DNA from: CBDAUN01 sp965214615
Lineage (GTDB): Bacteria > Pseudomonadota > Gammaproteobacteria > Arenicellales > JAJDZL01
Assembly: GCA_965214615.1 (NCBI GenBank)
Contig: OZ243952.1
Coordinates: 3,180,838-3,244,837 of the forward strand
Direction: 5' to 3'
Length of the DNA stretch: 64,000 bases
The notes beneath the pieces are model-generated. The model was given only the letters and a program-made list of their open reading frames with translations, was not told the DNA's origin and did not search any database. The position numbers and the translations under genes were made by a program. This document shows, piece by piece, positions 50,891 to 60,036 of the stretch (within the stretch, counting starts at the first letter, position 1; each line of letters begins with the position of its first letter).

Positions 50891-51439
50891 ATGCCCAATG
50901 GAGGTTCGGACTGTTGCGGAACCTGCTGGTTCAATCGTGCCAACAAAGGCAGGCGCGGCTCTTTGAATCACGACCGCCGGATACCGTCGCACTGCGAAAT
51001 CAGAAACTTTGCAATCGAAAATCCCGGCTATACCTATTGCGCCAACCACCCGTACCGGTGCACGAATCGAGACCCCGTGCCGATCGGTCCTGTCTTGCGC
51101 CATGGCGCACACGTCGAAGTCGAAACCGAATCTGATTCGGCATACGTCCTGTCACCGGGGGACCGGAGTATCTGGAAGCTATCTCCTGACACCGAGCAAA
51201 TCCGTCAGCACCTGCTTGAATTGCTTGAATCGTTTATCGAAACGATCAGAAATGACACATACCCGTTTCATGGGGCGCCGCCTGCTGCAGCGGTTCTGTG
51301 GCAAGTCGGCGAGTTTGAGGAACAGCGCGCCGTCAAACACCTTAGGCGCATCAGCGAATTTGAGATGTATCTGTTTCCTGTCATTGCGGAACAATCACTC
51401 GAAAAGATCCGCAATTCGCGGGCCAAGGGCGATGATTAG
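50891..51439 (+). CDS. Cysteine-rich N-terminal domain protein (182 aa)
   Basis: The ATG is followed by MPNGGSDCCGTCWFNRANKG, then CEIRNFAIENPGYTYCANH. Five or six cysteines with histidines in the first about 60 residues suggest a zinc or iron-sulfur binding module. The C-terminal 120 residues are helical (LLELLESFIETIRNDTYPFHG). I recognise the N-terminal pattern as recurrent in hypothetical proteins, but not its role. Confidence 0.65.
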   Translation: MPNGGSDCCGTCWFNRANKGRRGSLNHDRRIPSHCEIRNFAIENPGYTYCANHPYRCTNRDPVPIGPVLRHGAHVEVETESDSAYVLSPGDRSIWKLSPDTEQIRQHLLELLESFIETIRNDTYPFHGAPPAAAVLWQVGEFEEQRAVKHLRRISEFEMYLFPVIAEQSLEKIRNSRAKGDD

Positions 51440-51675
51440 CCGATGGCAGTGCTCGATTTGCAGTCCGCATCGAGCCTGCAAGCCTCATTCTACGATAAGC
51501 CGCATGCTCGTGTGCGGCGCATTGATGCTGTGCTTCCCACGCCATTGACCGCCAAGCGCAGCGCGGTGCAGGCGCGACAGAACTGCCGGCGGCTGCGGCG
51601 CTTGCATCGGTGCAGATATAATCTTGCGCATAAGGAATTTATTCCGTTACCGCCTGACATCCGAATTGATCTGAA

Positions 51676-52668
51676 GTGACATCGAATCCTGTTCTTGTTG
51701 AAGCAACCCGCGGCTCCATGGTAGAAAGCTTCCATCGGGGCGCCTACGCCGTGGCGGGGCTGGACGGAAACCTGATTGCAAGCAGCGGAGATATTCGCCG
51801 GCCGATCTATGCGCGATCGGCAATCAAGCCTTTGCAGGCGACGGTTCTGATCGACTCCGGAGCAGCCGACCACTTCGGGCTGGGAGACCGGGAGATCGCG
51901 CTGGCCTGCGCATCGCACTCGGGCGAGCCGAAGCACGTCAGCCTGATCAGCCGGTGGCTGGATCGAATAGGGCTTGATGCAAGCGCACTTGAATGCGGCG
52001 CCCAGGCGCCGTCCGATCGCGACAGTCGCAGCGAATTGATTCGAAGCAACTCGGCGCCGACGCCGGTTCATAACAACTGTTCCGGCAAGCACGCGGGCTT
52101 TCTGACAGTTGCGCAGCATTTGCGCTGCCCGACTTCGGGCTATATCGGCATCGGCCATCCGGTGCAGCGCGCCGTACTCCAGGCACTGCAGGAATTGACC
52201 GGCGAGTCGCTTGACACGCCGCCGCCTGCTGTCGACGGCTGCGGGATTCCGACGCCCGGAATCTCCCTTTTCGGAATCGCGGCAGGATTTGCAAAACTTG
52301 CGTCTTGCAGTTTCAAATCCGCTCCCCGGATCATTGAAGCCATGCAGCGTCATCCCGATCTGATCGGAGGAAGCAATCGGTTTTGCACTGCCGTAGCCGA
52401 ATCGACCAAGGGATGTGTCCTTGTCAAGGTAGGCGCCGAAGGTGTCTACGCAGGCATGATTCTGGGTCGTCGAGGTTCGGCGTTCGCACTTAAGATCGAC
52501 GACGGTTCAAGAATCGCTGCCGAAGTGGCTGCCGGATCGTTGATCGGAACCTACGGAAATTTGGATGCGCAGTCTTCCGAGTTGCTCGGCCGCCGATTCC
52601 GGCCGAGCGTCAAGAATGTTGCACAGCGCATTGTCGGAGAAATTCGAGCCGTGCCGATTCAGGCATAA
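51676..52668 (+). CDS. L-asparaginase, Rhizobium etli type II
   Basis: The 330-residue protein starts at a GTG and has VEATRGSMVESFHRGAYAVA, YARSAIKPLQATVLIDSGA, LACASHSGEPKHVSLI, NNCSGKHAGFL and DGCGIPTPGISLFGIAAGFA. These are the conserved stretches of the asparaginase II family related to R. etli AnsA, distinct from the E. coli type. It converts asparagine to aspartate and ammonia, probably in the cytoplasm. It is 38 bases upstream of the ureohydrolase gene and may be co-transcribed. Confidence 0.9.
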   Translation: MTSNPVLVEATRGSMVESFHRGAYAVAGLDGNLIASSGDIRRPIYARSAIKPLQATVLIDSGAADHFGLGDREIALACASHSGEPKHVSLISRWLDRIGLDASALECGAQAPSDRDSRSELIRSNSAPTPVHNNCSGKHAGFLTVAQHLRCPTSGYIGIGHPVQRAVLQALQELTGESLDTPPPAVDGCGIPTPGISLFGIAAGFAKLASCSFKSAPRIIEAMQRHPDLIGGSNRFCTAVAESTKGCVLVKVGAEGVYAGMILGRRGSAFALKIDDGSRIAAEVAAGSLIGTYGNLDAQSSELLGRRFRPSVKNVAQRIVGEIRAVPIQA

Positions 52669-52706
52669 TTACAGAAACACCAGCCACACGAGAGTAGATT
52701 TTAGCC

Positions 52707-53669
52707 ATGTACGAATATAAGGAATTCGCTGATCCGATTCAGCGCCCCCGCTACACCGGGCTTGCGACATTTATGCGCGCCGCGCAGGCCGATGACTGGA
52801 CCGACATCGATATCGGCCTGATCGGCATTCCCTTCGACGGCGGCGTCACCAACCGCACCGGCGCAAGGCACGGACCGAGAGAGATTCGCAATCAGTCCTC
52901 GATGATGCGACGCCGGAACCAGTCCACCGGCATATGTCCCTACGACTTGTGCAGCGTGGCGGATCTTGGGGACGCATGGGTGCAAAAGCCGTTCCACCTT
53001 GAATCAAGTCTGGACGAAATCGCCGAGTTCTACGCGCAAGTGCACCGCCATGGCGTGGTTCCGGTCTCTGCGGGCGGCGATCATTCGGTCACGCTTCCGA
53101 TTTTCAGGGCGATTGCGAAAGACCGGCCGGTCGGGATGGTGCACTTTGATGCGCACTGCGATACCGGAGATGACTACCTGGGTTCGAAATTCCATCATGG
53201 GGCGCCGTTTCGGCGCGCAGTGGAAGAAGGTCTGCTCGACCCGAAACGAACCATTCAGATTGGCATTCGAGGCAGTGTGAACGATCTGGATATCTGGAAA
53301 TTCAGCCATGACACCGGCATGCGCGTGGTGTATATGGACGAGCTGCATGAATCCGGCTGCAAGGCGATCATGGAGGAGGCGCGAGCAATCGTCGGAGACG
53401 GACCAACCTATGTCAGTTTCGATGTCGACGGCCTTGATCCGGTTTTCGCTCCGGGCACCGGCACGCCGGAAGTCGGCGGATTTACAACCCTGGAGGCGCA
53501 GTTGATGATCCGCTCGCTGCAGGGACTGAACCTTGTCGGGGGCGACGTAGTCGAGGTGGCGCCGCCATTCGATCAGACCGGCAATACCGCCTTGGTCGGC
53601 GCAACAATGATGTTCGAAATTCTCTGCGTTGTCGCCGATTCGGTCAGCAGGCGGAAAACATCCTCCTAG
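52707..53669 (+). CDS. Ureohydrolase (agmatinase/guanidino-acid hydrolase type)
   Basis: The 320-residue arginase-fold enzyme binds two manganese ions. Ligand motifs are VSAGGDHSVTLPIF, VHFDAHCDTGDD, and SFDVDGLDPVFAPGTG, with NRTGARHGPREIRNQS upstream. It releases urea from guanidino compounds. The subgroup resembles agmatinases and guanidinobutyrases; the sequence alone does not settle the substrate. The N-terminal segment RPRYTGLATFMRAAQADDW is shared with guanidino-acid hydrolases. Confidence 0.9.
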   Translation: MYEYKEFADPIQRPRYTGLATFMRAAQADDWTDIDIGLIGIPFDGGVTNRTGARHGPREIRNQSSMMRRRNQSTGICPYDLCSVADLGDAWVQKPFHLESSLDEIAEFYAQVHRHGVVPVSAGGDHSVTLPIFRAIAKDRPVGMVHFDAHCDTGDDYLGSKFHHGAPFRRAVEEGLLDPKRTIQIGIRGSVNDLDIWKFSHDTGMRVVYMDELHESGCKAIMEEARAIVGDGPTYVSFDVDGLDPVFAPGTGTPEVGGFTTLEAQLMIRSLQGLNLVGGDVVEVAPPFDQTGNTALVGATMMFEILCVVADSVSRRKTSS

Positions 53670-53747
53670 GCAAAGCCGGAGGCGTAACCTTTGGTCGCAG
53701 ACGATATACGACTCCTGCCCGGACTCGGGTGTAGATAGCGCAAAGCG

Positions 53748-54761
53748 TCAGCCGGTAAAGAACGCCTTGATCCCGTCCACGAGCGCGGCGGCGGCCGAGC
53801 GGTCGACGTCGAGGTGGCACACAATCCTGATCGGCGATTCATCGTACAGTACGATTCCGCGTCCGCCGACAAATGCGACAAGTTCCCTGTACCGTCCGTC
53901 CTTGACGGTGATAAAGGTCATATTCGTCTGCATCGGGTGACCGAGCACCTCGATCTCGTCTATTTCGCCGAGTTTTGCGGCAAGCCACGCGGCATTTTCA
54001 TGATCCTGCGCCAATCGCTCGACGTGATGCTCGACTGCGTATAGCGCCGCTGCAGCCACCACCCCTGCCTGGCGCATGCCGCCTCCAAGCATTTTGCGCC
54101 AGCGCCGGGCGCGCTGCACAGTATCGGCATCACCGCACAAGATCGATCCCACCGGTGCGCCAAGTCCCTTAGAAAAGCACGCAGAGATCGAATCGAAATG
54201 CTCGGTGATCCTTGAAACGTCCACATTGCAGTGAATGGCCGCATTGAATACGCGGGCGCCGTCCAAGTGAATCGACAGATTATTGGACTTGGCAAATTCG
54301 TTCGCGTCCTTAAGATAGTCAAGTGAAAGCGCCCTGCCTCCGACCGTGTTCTCAAGACAGAACGCCCGGGTGACGGCGAAGTGAAAATCGTCCGGCTTTA
54401 TGACCGATTGCGCCAGTTCAAGGTCGATCGTACCGTCCCTGGTAAAGTTCAGCGGCTGCGGCTGTATGCCGCCTAGCACCGCCGCACCGCCGCCTTCGTA
54501 CTTGTAGCAATGCGCCGACTGCCCGACAATGTATTCGTCACCGCGCCCGCAATGCGCCAAGAGCGCAAGCAGATTGCCCTGTGTGCCGCTGGTGACAAAC
54601 AGGCCGGCCTGCATGCCGAACATCTCCGCCATGACATGCTCGAGCCTATTGACTGTCGGGTCTTCGCGACACACGTCATCCCCAACCTCCGCCAAGTGCA
54701 TGGCCTTTCTCATTGCGTCGGTTGGCTTTGTGACCGTGTCACTTCGAAAATCATATGCCAC
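53748..54761 (-). CDS. Low-specificity L-threonine aldolase
   Basis: The PLP enzyme cleaves L-threonine to glycine and acetaldehyde. GTG 54761 starts MAYDFRSDTVTKPTDAMRKA, the standard N-terminus, with AGGA eleven bases upstream; a GTG at 54803 adds 14 residues. The motifs EDPTVNRLEHVMAEMFG, FVTSGTQGNLLALLAH, IHLDGARVFNAAI and CFSKGLGAPVGSILCG (PLP Lys) are clear. It is divergent from the YbdK-type gene. Confidence 0.92.
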   Translation of the reverse strand: MAYDFRSDTVTKPTDAMRKAMHLAEVGDDVCREDPTVNRLEHVMAEMFGMQAGLFVTSGTQGNLLALLAHCGRGDEYIVGQSAHCYKYEGGGAAVLGGIQPQPLNFTRDGTIDLELAQSVIKPDDFHFAVTRAFCLENTVGGRALSLDYLKDANEFAKSNNLSIHLDGARVFNAAIHCNVDVSRITEHFDSISACFSKGLGAPVGSILCGDADTVQRARRWRKMLGGGMRQAGVVAAAALYAVEHHVERLAQDHENAAWLAAKLGEIDEIEVLGHPMQTNMTFITVKDGRYRELVAFVGGRGIVLYDESPIRIVCHLDVDRSAAAALVDGIKAFFTG

Positions 54762-54872
54762 TGATCTGATCCTGGTTTGATGTAAAATCTTGAGGTTATA
54801 CACGACATCGTTTCAGATTTCATTGCAGAAACTGGCGATTCGGGCTTTAGTTGTATCCACGAAATCTCTGCC

Positions 54873-56003
54873 ATGCAAGTAGCACCGCCGTTTTCAATTG
54901 GCATTGAAGAGGAATATATGCTCGTCGATGCGCAGACCCTTGATCTGGTTGAAACGATGCCCGAAGGACTGATGGAAGAATGCAAGAGCATTCTTGGCGA
55001 GCAGGTCACCAAGGAATACTTGCAGTGTCAGATTGAAATCGGCACCCTGGTGTGCAACACGATGCAGCGTGCCAGAAAGGAACTGGTGCACTACCGCCGC
55101 ACGCTTGCAAAAATTGTCGAACAATTCGGCTGCCGCATCATGGCGGCCTCGACCCATCCGTTTTCCATGATCTCTGTGCAGCACACGGCAGGCGAACGCT
55201 ATGCCGGATTGACCGAGCAGCTGCAGGCGGTGGCACGCCGGATGACGATTTCCGGCATGCACGTGCATATCGGAATCGACGACGACGATCTTCGGATCGA
55301 CCTGATGAATCAGGCGGCGTATACGCTGCCGCACCTGCTGGCACTGAGCACCTCTTCGCCATTCTGGAAAGGCTACAACACCGGGATGAAATCCTACCGC
55401 CTTGCGGTATTCGACGAACTCCCGAGAACCGGTCTTCCGGAGGAGTTCGCAAGCTATTCGGCATACATGCGAATGGTTGGCATGCTGACGAGTTGCGGCG
55501 TCATCGAAGACGCGTCGAAACTATGGTGGGATGTTCGTCCGAGCTGCAAGTTTCCAACCCTGGAGATGCGCATAACCGATATCTGCACCAATATTGACGA
55601 CGCGATTGCGATTGCGTCGGTGTACCGATGCTGGCTGCGCATGCTGTACAGGCTGAAGCAGAAAAATCAGCGATGGCGGATCTACAGCCGCTTTCTGATC
55701 TCGGAAAACCGCTGGCGCGCCGCGCGCTACGGCATTGATGAGAAATTGTTCGACTTCGGCCGCGGCGAACTATTCGAATATCCGACCTTGCTCAACGAAA
55801 TGATCGAACTGATCGACGAGGATGCCAAATTCTTCGGCTGCGTTGACGAAATCGCGCACCTGCATACGATCTACAAACGCGGCACCAGCGCGCACCGACA
55901 GATTGAGACCTACGACGCCGCGATAGCCAGCGGGCGCAGCCACGATGAGGCTTTGCGCGACGTGGTGCAATTCCTGGTCGACGAAACGCAGGTCGGATTC
56001 TAA
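54873..56003 (+). CDS. Carboxylate-amine ligase, YbdK/GCS2 type
   Basis: The 376-residue enzyme has the GCS2 start FSIGIEEEYMLVDAQTLDLV, then EYLQCQIEIGTLVCNTM, ISGMHVHIGIDDDDLRIDLMN, and LEMRITDICTNIDDAIAIA. The family forms an amide from a carboxylate and an amine; E. coli YbdK shows weak gamma-glutamylcysteine synthesis. The substrate is unknown. The 3' end is convergent with the rhodanese gene. Confidence 0.88.
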   Translation: MQVAPPFSIGIEEEYMLVDAQTLDLVETMPEGLMEECKSILGEQVTKEYLQCQIEIGTLVCNTMQRARKELVHYRRTLAKIVEQFGCRIMAASTHPFSMISVQHTAGERYAGLTEQLQAVARRMTISGMHVHIGIDDDDLRIDLMNQAAYTLPHLLALSTSSPFWKGYNTGMKSYRLAVFDELPRTGLPEEFASYSAYMRMVGMLTSCGVIEDASKLWWDVRPSCKFPTLEMRITDICTNIDDAIAIASVYRCWLRMLYRLKQKNQRWRIYSRFLISENRWRAARYGIDEKLFDFGRGELFEYPTLLNEMIELIDEDAKFFGCVDEIAHLHTIYKRGTSAHRQIETYDAAIASGRSHDEALRDVVQFLVDETQVGF

Positions 56004-56019
56004 TGCCGGCATCAGGCGC

Positions 56020-57612
56020 TCAGCTGTAGAATTGCGCCGTTCCGTCGCGCTCAACCTGCTCCATAAGTTTCACTTCCCAGTCCAGATAGGCCTGCATTCG
56101 CTCTGATTGCCCGCATTCGCGGTCGTACGGCCGGTCCCATACGTCGTCCACTTCGCAAAGCGCCCCGTCCATCCCTGACTGCATGGAATACCCGGCATCG
56201 GACCACGATCGGTTCCCGCCTTCGAGAACCCGTACCAGCTGTCCCGGATTGGATTGCGCCAAATCCTTGGCCGCCAAGTGTGCGACAACGCTGTCTTCCG
56301 AAGTCAGCACAATCAGGCCGGTCGGCGGCAACAGCGCAAGCGCCGAATTCAACCGCTGGCGCACGCACCACAATGCGTCGCGAATGTGCGCGACGCGAAA
56401 GCTGCGGCTGCTGGAAAGGTCGACCACCCGGGTCGACTCTCCGGATTGAAGAACCGCCCTCAGTTCGCCGGCATCGAGTGTCTCGGCCCGGGTCAATCCG
56501 ACAACGCGCGCAGTTTCGGGTCCGGTTTCGGTCGCGCACCGATTCGCCGGCGCAGCAAGCACGTGCACGTCGCGATGCCCCATCTGCATCAGCCATGACG
56601 CGGTCATGACCGCGCGAACCTTCCTGTCGTCGTATAGGACGATTCTCGAATTGCGGACCGCTATGTGCTCGTCTGTGGTTTGAACCAGCTGTCCGCCGGC
56701 GACATGCCTTGCGCCCGCAAGATGTTCGGTTTCATATTCTTGCGCTGTGCGCACATCGAAAAGGTACAGGGTGCGACCGGAATCTGCGCGCCACTGGCGC
56801 AGTTCGTCGAATCCAATGTACGACACCTTGTAGGCGGCGGCCACGTTTTCGGCAGCCTGCAGCGATTTGGCGTAGCCGTCCTTAGCCGGCCATGACGCCT
56901 GCCGGCTTTGCCCCCGGTCAAGTTCAAGTCCGGCCAGATGCCAGCCCATGGTTCCATCCTTGAGTAGCATCACCCGGTTGGGAACGCCCGCATTGATCAG
57001 GGACTGGGCCCCGACGATGCTTCTTGTCCGCCCGGCGCAATTGACGACCACGTCGGTAGCGGGGTCGGGAGCAATATCAAACACCCGGTGAACCAGTTCC
57101 GCCCCGGGAGTATCAATCGCCTCGGGGATGCTCATCTCGAAAAATTCATCCGCCGGGCGCGAATCCAGCACGACAAGATCGTCGCCGCGCCTCAATCTTG
57201 CGTTCAGGTCCCGGGCTTGAATCTGCGGCGGCTTGCGCGATTGCAGCAGAAATTCCCCAAACGCCTTGCTGGGAACATTGAGACCGGAAAAAACTTCCTG
57301 ACCCTCCTGGCGCCAGGCTTCGACGCCGCCTGCCAGCACGTCGACATCGGTGTAGCCCAGTTCGCCCAACCGCTGGCAAGCGCGGCAGGCCGGGCCGTTC
57401 AAACTTCCATTGCTGTCGTAGGCGACAACCGGTGTCGAACGGCGTGGCACAAGAGTGTCGATCCGAAGCTCAAGCGAGCTCAAAGGCAGATTCGATGCCC
57501 ACAGCAGATGGCAGTCAAAATAGACGCCTTCCTCGCGAACATCGACAATGGCCAGCTCCGAACCGCGCAGAATGCGACGCTTCAGTTCCTGCGGTGCGAC
57601 TATGTTCTTCAC
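56020..57612 (-). CDS. Four-domain rhodanese-like sulfurtransferase
   Basis: The 530-residue protein starts at a GTG overlapping the TGA of the upstream cupin gene. It has four rhodanese modules of about 130 residues. The second carries the active-site loop VVVNCAGRTRSIVGA (Cys192). The corresponding loops of the first (VVAYDSNGSLNGPA), third (IVLYDDRKVRAVM) and fourth (LIVLTSEDSVVAHL) lack the Cys. Only one module is therefore likely to be catalytic. With the cysteine-dioxygenase-like gene it suggests sulfane-sulfur handling in the cytoplasm; no signal peptide is seen. Confidence 0.85.
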   Translation of the reverse strand: MKNIVAPQELKRRILRGSELAIVDVREEGVYFDCHLLWASNLPLSSLELRIDTLVPRRSTPVVAYDSNGSLNGPACRACQRLGELGYTDVDVLAGGVEAWRQEGQEVFSGLNVPSKAFGEFLLQSRKPPQIQARDLNARLRRGDDLVVLDSRPADEFFEMSIPEAIDTPGAELVHRVFDIAPDPATDVVVNCAGRTRSIVGAQSLINAGVPNRVMLLKDGTMGWHLAGLELDRGQSRQASWPAKDGYAKSLQAAENVAAAYKVSYIGFDELRQWRADSGRTLYLFDVRTAQEYETEHLAGARHVAGGQLVQTTDEHIAVRNSRIVLYDDRKVRAVMTASWLMQMGHRDVHVLAAPANRCATETGPETARVVGLTRAETLDAGELRAVLQSGESTRVVDLSSSRSFRVAHIRDALWCVRQRLNSALALLPPTGLIVLTSEDSVVAHLAAKDLAQSNPGQLVRVLEGGNRSWSDAGYSMQSGMDGALCEVDDVWDRPYDRECGQSERMQAYLDWEVKLMEQVERDGTAQFYS

Positions 57613-58199
57613 CCGGCGACGTACCCCGCATCAATGATGTCGGCGTCTACCGGAAACAGGGTCCATTGACCGGTTTTGCGATCAAAATACGTCCTGTCGA
57701 TCAAGTATTCCAGTCCCAGGCCGTACATGTGGAAATTCACCACCGGCTCGTCATCGTGGATGTGGATCGAGTGCAGGTCGTCCGGCAGCAGGGCGACTCC
57801 CTTGCCGGTCTCGACCAGACACTCCCCGGTCTGGCGTACGCCATCTTCGGTACGTTCGTACAACCGATTCAGCTCGCCGCCATGAATGCCGACGATCACG
57901 GCCCATGTATCGTGATTGTGGGGCGGCACATCCAGCGGCGAACGCACCGATTGGATATACAGGGCGCGCCGGTGCGTGTCAGGCTCTTCGCAGATTCTGT
58001 AGACGCACGAATTGTCCGCGCCGCCAGGCTCGGGAGGCGGAAACTCGTCGGCGGCAAACCACTCGGGAGTGGCTGCAAGCGCGATCAGCTCCGCCTTGAT
58101 CATCTCCAGCATCTGCCTGGTTGTTCCGAGGTTTTCCTCGATTTCGGCAATTCTCTTGACCGCAGAGCGAACTGCGCCGGCTCTTTCGATGTTCTTCAT
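57609..58199 (-). CDS. Cysteine dioxygenase-like cupin protein
   Basis: The 196-residue cupin has metal-ligand histidines VPPHNHDTWAVIVG (His94, His96) and a third in LLPDDLHSIHIHDDEPV. VIVGIHGGELNRLYER and VNFHMYGLGLEYL are also typical of bacterial cysteine or thiol dioxygenases. These oxidise thiols such as cysteine or 3-mercaptopropionate to sulfinates. Its stop overlaps the rhodanese start and it begins one base after the preceding gene, so the three genes are coupled. The exact thiol is unknown. Confidence 0.8.
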   Translation of the reverse strand: MKNIERAGAVRSAVKRIAEIEENLGTTRQMLEMIKAELIALAATPEWFAADEFPPPEPGGADNSCVYRICEEPDTHRRALYIQSVRSPLDVPPHNHDTWAVIVGIHGGELNRLYERTEDGVRQTGECLVETGKGVALLPDDLHSIHIHDDEPVVNFHMYGLGLEYLIDRTYFDRKTGQWTLFPVDADIIDAGYVAG

Positions 58200-58200
58200 T

Positions 58201-59136
58201 CTACTTGTCCTCTAAAATTTTCCTCGTCAATTCGTCGTAGCGGCAAAGCCGGCGCAAATACTGCTCGCTCGGATGCGGGATCGGCACCCGCGCTGCGGCA
58301 ATGTAGGTGATCAACTTGCGGCCGTCCTGAAGAATCTGAGCGCCATCGAGAATGTGCTGGCGAAGCTTGTCGGAGGCGCTGGGGGGCAGTTCCGGCGAAA
58401 ACGATTCGATTCGCTCTTTTTGCGCTACGAATTTCGGCCACACTTCGAACATCGCCGGATCGCTCTTGACCAGTTCGCAATCCTGCTTCGCAGCAGCGGC
58501 AAACGATCTCAATCGCTCCTCGACTCCCTGAAACGCATACAGCCGGCCAAGGCTTTCGACCATGCGGCCGGTAATCTTGTCGATGTCGCGCATGGACATG
58601 CTCAGCTTGATGTATCGGCTGGAATAAAAATCCGCAAGCGGCATCGTAAACGCCTTGAGAGGCTCGCCCCAAAGCTCGTCAATACCCTCCATCCCGCTGT
58701 AGTGGCGCACCTGCTTTCCAAGCTCCATGGCCTCTTGCAGGCAATCGTTGCATTGCTGCATCAGTTCGTTTTCGAAGCTGATTTGCACTCCTCGCTCCTC
58801 AAGATCGACGATCGAGGTAAAAATGTCGGTGGCACGATTAAACAGTGCGCCGGCAAGCATGGCGGCGTTGACCCTCTTTTCGATCGGATTCGTGGCATTG
58901 CGGTAGGCGTTGCGCGCATGAGCGAGGTTTTCTCCCGGCGTGTTGATACCCGGCTCGGTGTGATGGAACGCGCGACGTGTCAAATTGACAATCATATTCC
59001 TCTTGGCTGACAGCGATTCAACCGGCTGCTCGTAGTAGACAATCCAGTAACCGTCGTAGAAGATGCGCTTTCGCCCGTCGATCTCCCGGATGGTTCCGTT
59101 CCGACAGTCGGCTGAAGGTTCAACGGATTGATTCAT
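58201..59136 (-). CDS. Unrecognised protein (311 aa) of the thiol-oxidation operon
   Basis: No known family was recognised. It is largely helical, soluble and without a signal peptide. It contains REIDGRKRIFYDGYWIVYYE at the start, then a helical core with conserved-looking acidic and basic pairs (ENLAHARNAYRNATNPIEKR). Its stop is one base from the start of the cysteine-dioxygenase-like gene, so it is first in the three-gene operon. Context suggests a role in sulfur compound metabolism, which is inference only. Confidence 0.7.
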   Translation of the reverse strand: MNQSVEPSADCRNGTIREIDGRKRIFYDGYWIVYYEQPVESLSAKRNMIVNLTRRAFHHTEPGINTPGENLAHARNAYRNATNPIEKRVNAAMLAGALFNRATDIFTSIVDLEERGVQISFENELMQQCNDCLQEAMELGKQVRHYSGMEGIDELWGEPLKAFTMPLADFYSSRYIKLSMSMRDIDKITGRMVESLGRLYAFQGVEERLRSFAAAAKQDCELVKSDPAMFEVWPKFVAQKERIESFSPELPPSASDKLRQHILDGAQILQDGRKLITYIAAARVPIPHPSEQYLRRLCRYDELTRKILEDK

Positions 59137-59185
59137 AGTCGCTTTCGCTTTTGCAGCGATTCTTCAAATGTCAACGTCGCCGGCA

Positions 59186-59211
59186 CCCGGTGCGGCACGT
59201 GCCGTACCGGG
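59186..59211. promoter_or_regulatory. 26-base near-perfect palindrome between divergent genes
   Basis: CCCGGTGCGGCAC (59186-59198) and GTGCCGTACCGGG (59199-59211) pair at 12 of 13 positions. The site lies 50 bases upstream of the 311-residue protein gene and upstream of the promoter-like hexamers for the GPP34 gene. It could be an operator for either or both units. Confidence 0.5.
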
Positions 59212-59227
59212 CAAAATGCAAGCCAAT

Positions 59228-59257
59228 TTGCGTTAGTACCGCATTATTCCTTACAAT
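59228..59257 (+). promoter_or_regulatory. Candidate sigma-70 promoter of the GPP34 gene
   Basis: TTGCGT (59228-59233), 18 bases, then TACAAT (59252-59257). Leader of about 95 bases to ATG 59353. The -10 is good, and the -35 matches four of six positions. Confidence 0.5.
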
Positions 59258-59352
59258 AGATGTTGGCTCATAAGCAATTTTAAATTAAATCGCTTGTGCA
59301 TTTTAATCCGCCATAGGAGTTATGCGAGCTCGAACCCGCTACCAGTGTCCAA

Positions 59353-60006
59353 ATGAAAATTACTTTTGCAGAAGAAATCCTTCTCTTGATGCTTGATGAC
59401 GAAAAGGGAACGCTGCCTCCGGTGCCGCAGTTGACCTTGCATTTTGTCATCGCTGGCGCTGTACTGATGGATCTTGCAGTTCGCAACAAGCTCGACAACG
59501 ACATCGATTCGTTCAAGATTCTTGACCGAACACCGACCGGAGAGCCGCTGCTTGATGACGTATTGGCCAAGATGTCAGCCGGCGACAGCGGTCGCGAGGT
59601 CAAGTTCTGGATCAACGAAATCGCCGATGACGGCGCCAACATCGTCGATCGCGGATTTCAAAGGCTTGTCGAGCGCGGAATTCTAGCCGAATCCGAAAAG
59701 AAGTTCCTATGGGTGATGAAAACGCGCTGCTACCCGACTATCGACGGCAGCGTAGAGCGCGAAGTCAAGCTTCGCATCATGAACATCCTGTACAGCGATG
59801 ACATTCCGGAACCCCGGGACATTGTCATCATCTGCCTGCTTGACGCCTGCGACATGTTTCGAACGCTGCTCGGCCCGGCCGAATTGGCCCGCGTGCGCGA
59901 CCGAATCGATCAGGTCGCCAAGCTCGATCTCATCGGGCAGGCAACCACCAAGCTGATTCGCGATATCCAGATTGCCCTGGTGGCCACCCACGCCCCCCTG
60001 TTCTAG
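59353..60006 (+). CDS. GPP34 family phosphoinositide-binding-like protein
   Basis: The 217-residue helical protein matches the GPP34 (Golgi phosphoprotein 3-like) family: FAEEILLLMLDDEKGTLPP near the start, then IAGAVLMDLAVRNKLD, and a C-terminal DACDMFRTLLGPAELARVRD segment. In yeast and animals GOLPH3 binds phosphatidylinositol 4-phosphate. The bacterial role is not known. It has no membrane helix and is probably a peripheral membrane protein. It is divergent from the sulfur operon and convergent with the TRAP genes. Confidence 0.85.
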   Translation: MKITFAEEILLLMLDDEKGTLPPVPQLTLHFVIAGAVLMDLAVRNKLDNDIDSFKILDRTPTGEPLLDDVLAKMSAGDSGREVKFWINEIADDGANIVDRGFQRLVERGILAESEKKFLWVMKTRCYPTIDGSVEREVKLRIMNILYSDDIPEPRDIVIICLLDACDMFRTLLGPAELARVRDRIDQVAKLDLIGQATTKLIRDIQIALVATHAPLF

Positions 60007-60036
60007 ACTTTCCCTTCGCGCCGAGGCGGCGCATTG

